From positions 1-16,709 of the forward strand of contig DASZMJ010000487.1 in NCBI GenBank assembly GCA_035551935.1: 16,709 nt of DNA, read 5' to 3'. The translations under genes were made by a program, and so were the position numbers. The notes below the pieces were generated by a model. The model saw only the letters and a program-made list of their open reading frames with translations. It was not told the DNA's origin and ran no database searches. Numbering within the stretch: the first letter of the stretch is position 1; the number at the start of each line of letters is the position of its first letter. Origin of the DNA: DASZMJ01 sp035551935 (GTDB taxonomy: Bacteria; Planctomycetota; Planctomycetia; Isosphaerales; Isosphaeraceae). Positions 14,137 to 16,709 of the stretch are shown here, in pieces.

Positions 14137-14190
14137 CCGGGGCCGCGCCAGGCCACACCTTGGCCTGGCCCCCGGGCCGCTTGCCAGGAG
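14137..14190 (+). promoter_or_regulatory. Leader hairpin with alternative pairing to the pilM ribosome binding site
   Basis: GCCAGGCCA at 14147-14155 pairs perfectly with TGGCCTGGC at 14161-14169 (5-nt loop), extended by CCGGGG 14137-14142 with CCCCGG 14170-14175. The sequence GCCAGG occurs again at 14183-14188, overlapping the ribosome site AGGAG (14186-14190). It can therefore pair with the same CCTGGC (14164-14169). One fold leaves the ribosome site free and the other covers it. Confidence 0.4.
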
Positions 14191-14200
14191 ATGCAACGCG

Positions 14201-16687
14201 ATGCCGAAGATCCAGGCCGTCTGGGCGCTCGACATCGGCCAGGCCGCCCTCAAGGCGCTGAAGCTCGTCCCGGCCGAGGCGCCGGGGCAGGTCGTGGCCG
14301 AGGCGTTCGACTTCATCGAGTACCCCAAGATCCTCAGCCAGCCCGACGCCGACCCCGACGCGCTGGTGCAGGAGGCCTTGCGGACGTTCCTCGACCGCAA
14401 CGACCTGAAGGGCTGCAAGGTCGCCATCGCCGTGCCGGGCCAGGCCGGGCTGGTCAAGTTCATCAAGCTGCCGCCGGTCGAGAAGAAGCGGATCCCGGAC
14501 ATCGTCAAGTTCGAGGCGAAGCAGCAGATCCCCTTCGCCCTCGAGGAGGTCATCTGGGACTACCAGCAGATCGGCGGCGACGGCGGCGACGAGGACGGCG
14601 GCTTCACGATGGCCGAGGTCGGCCTCTTCGCCATGAAGCGCGACCAGATCAACCGCGCCATCCTGCCGTTCCGCGCCGCGGGCATCGAGGTCGACCTGGT
14701 CCAGATGGGCCCGATCGCCCTGTACAACTTCGCCGCCTTCGACGTCCTGGCCGACTCCAAGGACGGCGAGGCGGGGGGAAAGAAGAAGGACCAGGGGTCG
14801 GTCGTCCTGCTCGACGTCGGCGCCGATAACACCGACCTGATCATCACCGACGGCATCCGGATCTGGCAGCGGAACGTGCCGATCGGCGGCAACCACTTCA
14901 CCCGGGCCTTGACGAAGGAGCTGAAGCTCACGTTCGCCAAGGCCGAGCACCTGAAGCGCAACGCCACCAAGGCGCCCGACCCCCGCGCCGTCTTCACGGC
15001 GATGCGGGGCGTCTTCAACGACTTCGCCAGCGAGGTCAACCGCTCGATCGGCTTCTACAGCTCGGTGAACCGCACCGCCAAGATCGCCAAGGTCGTCGGC
15101 CTGGGCAACGGCTTCAAGCTGCCGGGCCTCCAGAAGTTCCTCCAGCAGAACCTCAGCTTCGAGGTCGAGAAGCTCGAGGGCTTCGGCCACCTCGTCGGCG
15201 AGGACGTGACGACGGCGCCGCAGTTCCAGGAGAACCTGCCGTCGTTCGCCGTCGCCTACGGCCTCGGGGCGCAGGGCCTGGGCATCAGCAAGCTGCGCAC
15301 CAACCTCTTGCCGCCCGAGATCGCGCAGACGCGGCTGGTGCGGGCCAAGAAGCCGTGGGTGCTGGCCGCGTCGGCGCTGCTCATGCTGGGCTTCTCGGCG
15401 CTGTTCTTCAGCGACTGGAAGGCGCTGGCGACCGTTACGAGCAAGGACTACACCGACGCGGTCGCCCAGGCCAACAGCACGGCCAAGACCGGCAACGACA
15501 TCAAGGGCGAGTTCGACAAGAAGACCCAGGAGTGGTCGGCGAAGCTGGCCGAGGGGGACTCGCTGGTGCCGGACATCACCGGCGGGCCGTCGACCTGGCC
15601 CTTCCTGTTCAAGGTCCTGAACGAGTCGCTGTACGACCCGCTCACCGACCCGGACCTGAAGCGGGCCGTCGGCCATGACCTGGACCCGGACAACCTCGAG
15701 GACCGCGAGGTCATCGAGCGGACCCGGGTGCACATCGACGCGATCAAGCCGGCGTACGTCAACGACATGCGGAAGGAGTGGTTCGGCGCCCTGACCGACC
15801 CGCAGAAGGCGTACATGGCGCGGTATGACCAGGAGAACCCGCCGCCGCCCCAGGCCGGCTGGGTCATCCAGGTCGTCGGCCACCACTACAACCCCAAGCC
15901 CAACGCCAAGGACCCGCTGTCGCGGAAGGTCGACATGGGCCCCTTGCCGTTCCTGGCCAAGAAGGTGATCTCGCGGCTGGCGCGGTCGCGATACCGCGTC
16001 TTCGGGATCAACAACGCGACGGTCGCCTGGGCGATGCCCAACTACGAGTGGACCGGCGACGAGGGGTCCAACGCCTTGCCCAGCGACGTGCCGCTGTTGC
16101 CGCGGGCGGCGGCCCAGTCCGGCGGCGGCGCCGGGGGGATGGACCAGTACGCGGCCGGCGGCGGCGCCGGCGGCGGCAAGGGCGGCATGGTGCCCCCCGG
16201 CTACGGTCCCGGGGGCGGCGGGGGCAGCGCCGGCGGCGGGGGCAGCGCCGGCGGCGGCTACGGTCCGGGGGCCGGCATGGGCGGCTACGGCGGCTTCGGC
16301 GCCGGCGCCGGCAAGGCCGAGAAGAAGGACGACAAGATCACCACGCGGACCCGCACCGACTTCCTGATCCAGTTCGCCTGGACGCCCCCCGCCAAGCAGC
16401 CGACCGACGCCGAGCTCCAGACCCAGACCGCCGACCTCGACAAGAAGATGCAGGAGGCCGCGGCCAAGGTCACCGGCGCGCTGAAGGTGCCGAGCGAGGA
16501 CGAGTTCAAGAAGGTCTCGGCGAAGCTCTCGGAGAAGGCCAACGAGGCCGAGGCCGCCCGCCAGGCGGCCGTGGCCAAGAAGGGCCAGGTCCCGGTCGCC
16601 GGGGCCCCGGCCGGGGGCGTCCCCGGCGTGCCGGCGACGCCCCCGGCCGCCAACCCGGCCGTCCCGTCCGTGCCTGGCGCCAAGTGA
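14201..16687 (+). CDS. PilM-like type IV pilus / secretion assembly protein with PilN-like C-terminal extension
   Basis: PilM is an actin-like ATPase-fold protein of the inner-membrane alignment complex of type IV pili and type II secretion systems. Residues 1-375 of this 828-aa protein match that fold: LDIGQAALKALKL at 10-22 (first phosphate loop), KLPPVEKKRIPDIVKFEAKQ, LLDVGADNTDLII at 203-215 (second phosphate loop) and VVGLGNGFKLPGL (adenosine region). Usual PilM is ~350 aa and cytoplasmic. Here a transmembrane helix follows (about 386-406), then a ~230-residue domain, a Gly-rich stretch (about 639-704) with a GGGGSA tandem, and a charged helical tail ending Pro/Ala-rich. This order resembles PilM and PilN joined in one chain. 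AGGAG lies 10 nt before ATG 14201; an ATG at 14191 is out of frame. The stop at 16685-16687 leaves only 22 bp, so partner pil genes, if any, are outside the window. Confidence 0.85.
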   Translation: MPKIQAVWALDIGQAALKALKLVPAEAPGQVVAEAFDFIEYPKILSQPDADPDALVQEALRTFLDRNDLKGCKVAIAVPGQAGLVKFIKLPPVEKKRIPDIVKFEAKQQIPFALEEVIWDYQQIGGDGGDEDGGFTMAEVGLFAMKRDQINRAILPFRAAGIEVDLVQMGPIALYNFAAFDVLADSKDGEAGGKKKDQGSVVLLDVGADNTDLIITDGIRIWQRNVPIGGNHFTRALTKELKLTFAKAEHLKRNATKAPDPRAVFTAMRGVFNDFASEVNRSIGFYSSVNRTAKIAKVVGLGNGFKLPGLQKFLQQNLSFEVEKLEGFGHLVGEDVTTAPQFQENLPSFAVAYGLGAQGLGISKLRTNLLPPEIAQTRLVRAKKPWVLAASALLMLGFSALFFSDWKALATVTSKDYTDAVAQANSTAKTGNDIKGEFDKKTQEWSAKLAEGDSLVPDITGGPSTWPFLFKVLNESLYDPLTDPDLKRAVGHDLDPDNLEDREVIERTRVHIDAIKPAYVNDMRKEWFGALTDPQKAYMARYDQENPPPPQAGWVIQVVGHHYNPKPNAKDPLSRKVDMGPLPFLAKKVISRLARSRYRVFGINNATVAWAMPNYEWTGDEGSNALPSDVPLLPRAAAQSGGGAGGMDQYAAGGGAGGGKGGMVPPGYGPGGGGGSAGGGGSAGGGYGPGAGMGGYGGFGAGAGKAEKKDDKITTRTRTDFLIQFAWTPPAKQPTDAELQTQTADLDKKMQEAAAKVTGALKVPSEDEFKKVSAKLSEKANEAEAARQAAVAKKGQVPVAGAPAGGVPGVPATPPAANPAVPSVPGAK
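16214..16249 (+). repeat. Two perfect 18-bp tandem copies coding GGGGSA
   Basis: Positions 16214-16231 and 16232-16249 are identical and in frame, giving (GGGGSA)x2 within the Gly-rich linker of the PilM-like protein. The start of a third copy follows. Copy number may vary between strains by slippage. Confidence 0.8.
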
Positions 16688-16709
16688 CCACGATACCGAC
16701 CCGTCCCGC

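Larger units (their letters stand above)
13640..14200. other. Intergenic region between gmd and the pilM-like gene
   Basis: This 561-bp gap contains a large inverted repeat (13675-13759), then a ~300-bp stretch without clear genes, a promoter candidate (14062-14090) and a leader hairpin (14137-14175). At 13912-13928 a 5-bp GC stem is followed by a pyrimidine-rich run, possibly a weak terminator. The open frames here have Arg/Gly/Pro-rich translations without family motifs, and I do not call them genes. Confidence 0.65.

Noticed and set aside
6689..16687. TGA stops as possible selenocysteine codons, prompted by selB
   Set aside because: The TGA codons ending the Wzz/kinase, FHA, exosortase and pilM-like genes all follow natural family ends, and none is followed by an in-frame conserved extension.
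1..16709. CRISPR array, insertion sequence or phage genes
   Set aside because: No regularly spaced repeats, transposase, integrase or phage structural motifs were seen; the repeats found are single palindromes or a coding tandem.

Overview
The window is very GC-rich chromosomal DNA. Almost every real codon ends in G or C, so all six frames stay open for long stretches. The protein set suggests a planctomycete, probably of the Isosphaeraceae/Gemmataceae type: a WecA-like transferase, a Wzz/BY-kinase, a Wzy-like polymerase, a separate exosortase and EpsI pair, a giant PilM-like protein, and an interspersed GC-rich palindrome that can be translated. The taxonomy is inferred from gene content and style, not from a marker gene.

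Layout. (1) 1-2019: selB on the minus strand (selenocysteine-specific elongation factor), with a 21-bp inverted repeat just past its stop. (2) 2020-2635: a divergent intergenic region with a plausible sigma-70-type promoter and a structured leader for the plus-strand genes. (3) 2636-8298: a tight three-gene exopolysaccharide block made of a polyprenyl-phosphate sugar-1-phosphate transferase with an extra cytoplasmic domain, a Wzz-type co-polymerase fused to a BY-kinase, and a Wzy/O-antigen-ligase-like membrane protein starting at TTG. (4) 8296-8364: a roughly 70-bp AT-rich island (22% GC by my count) that looks like a promoter region. (5) 8421-13639: an FHA-linker-TM-TPR protein, an exosortase, EpsI and GDP-mannose 4,6-dehydratase. 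(6) 13640-14200: an intergenic region with a large 26-bp inverted repeat, a candidate promoter and a leader hairpin whose 3' arm can also pair with the next gene's ribosome binding site. (7) 14201-16687: a PilM-like ATPase-fold protein with a transmembrane segment and a long PilN-like, Gly-rich C-terminal extension.

How the genes may work together. The WecA homologue would load the first sugar phosphate onto the lipid carrier. The Wzy-like protein would polymerise repeat units and the Wzz/BY-kinase would control chain length. GMD would supply GDP-4-keto-6-deoxymannose for deoxyhexose sugars. Exosortase and EpsI fit the known link between exosortase protein sorting and exopolysaccharide, although no PEP-CTERM-like substrate is encoded here. 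The FHA protein sits between the polymerase and the exosortase and could connect phospho-signalling in the cytoplasm to periplasmic TPR contacts. selB and the pilM-like gene are probably separate transcription units.

The most unusual observations are the in-frame palindromic repeat inside the FHA gene, the AT-rich island, the possible hairpin switch at the pilM ribosome binding site, the extra domain on the WecA homologue, and the PilM/PilN-like fusion. I did not find a clearly new defence or mobile system.
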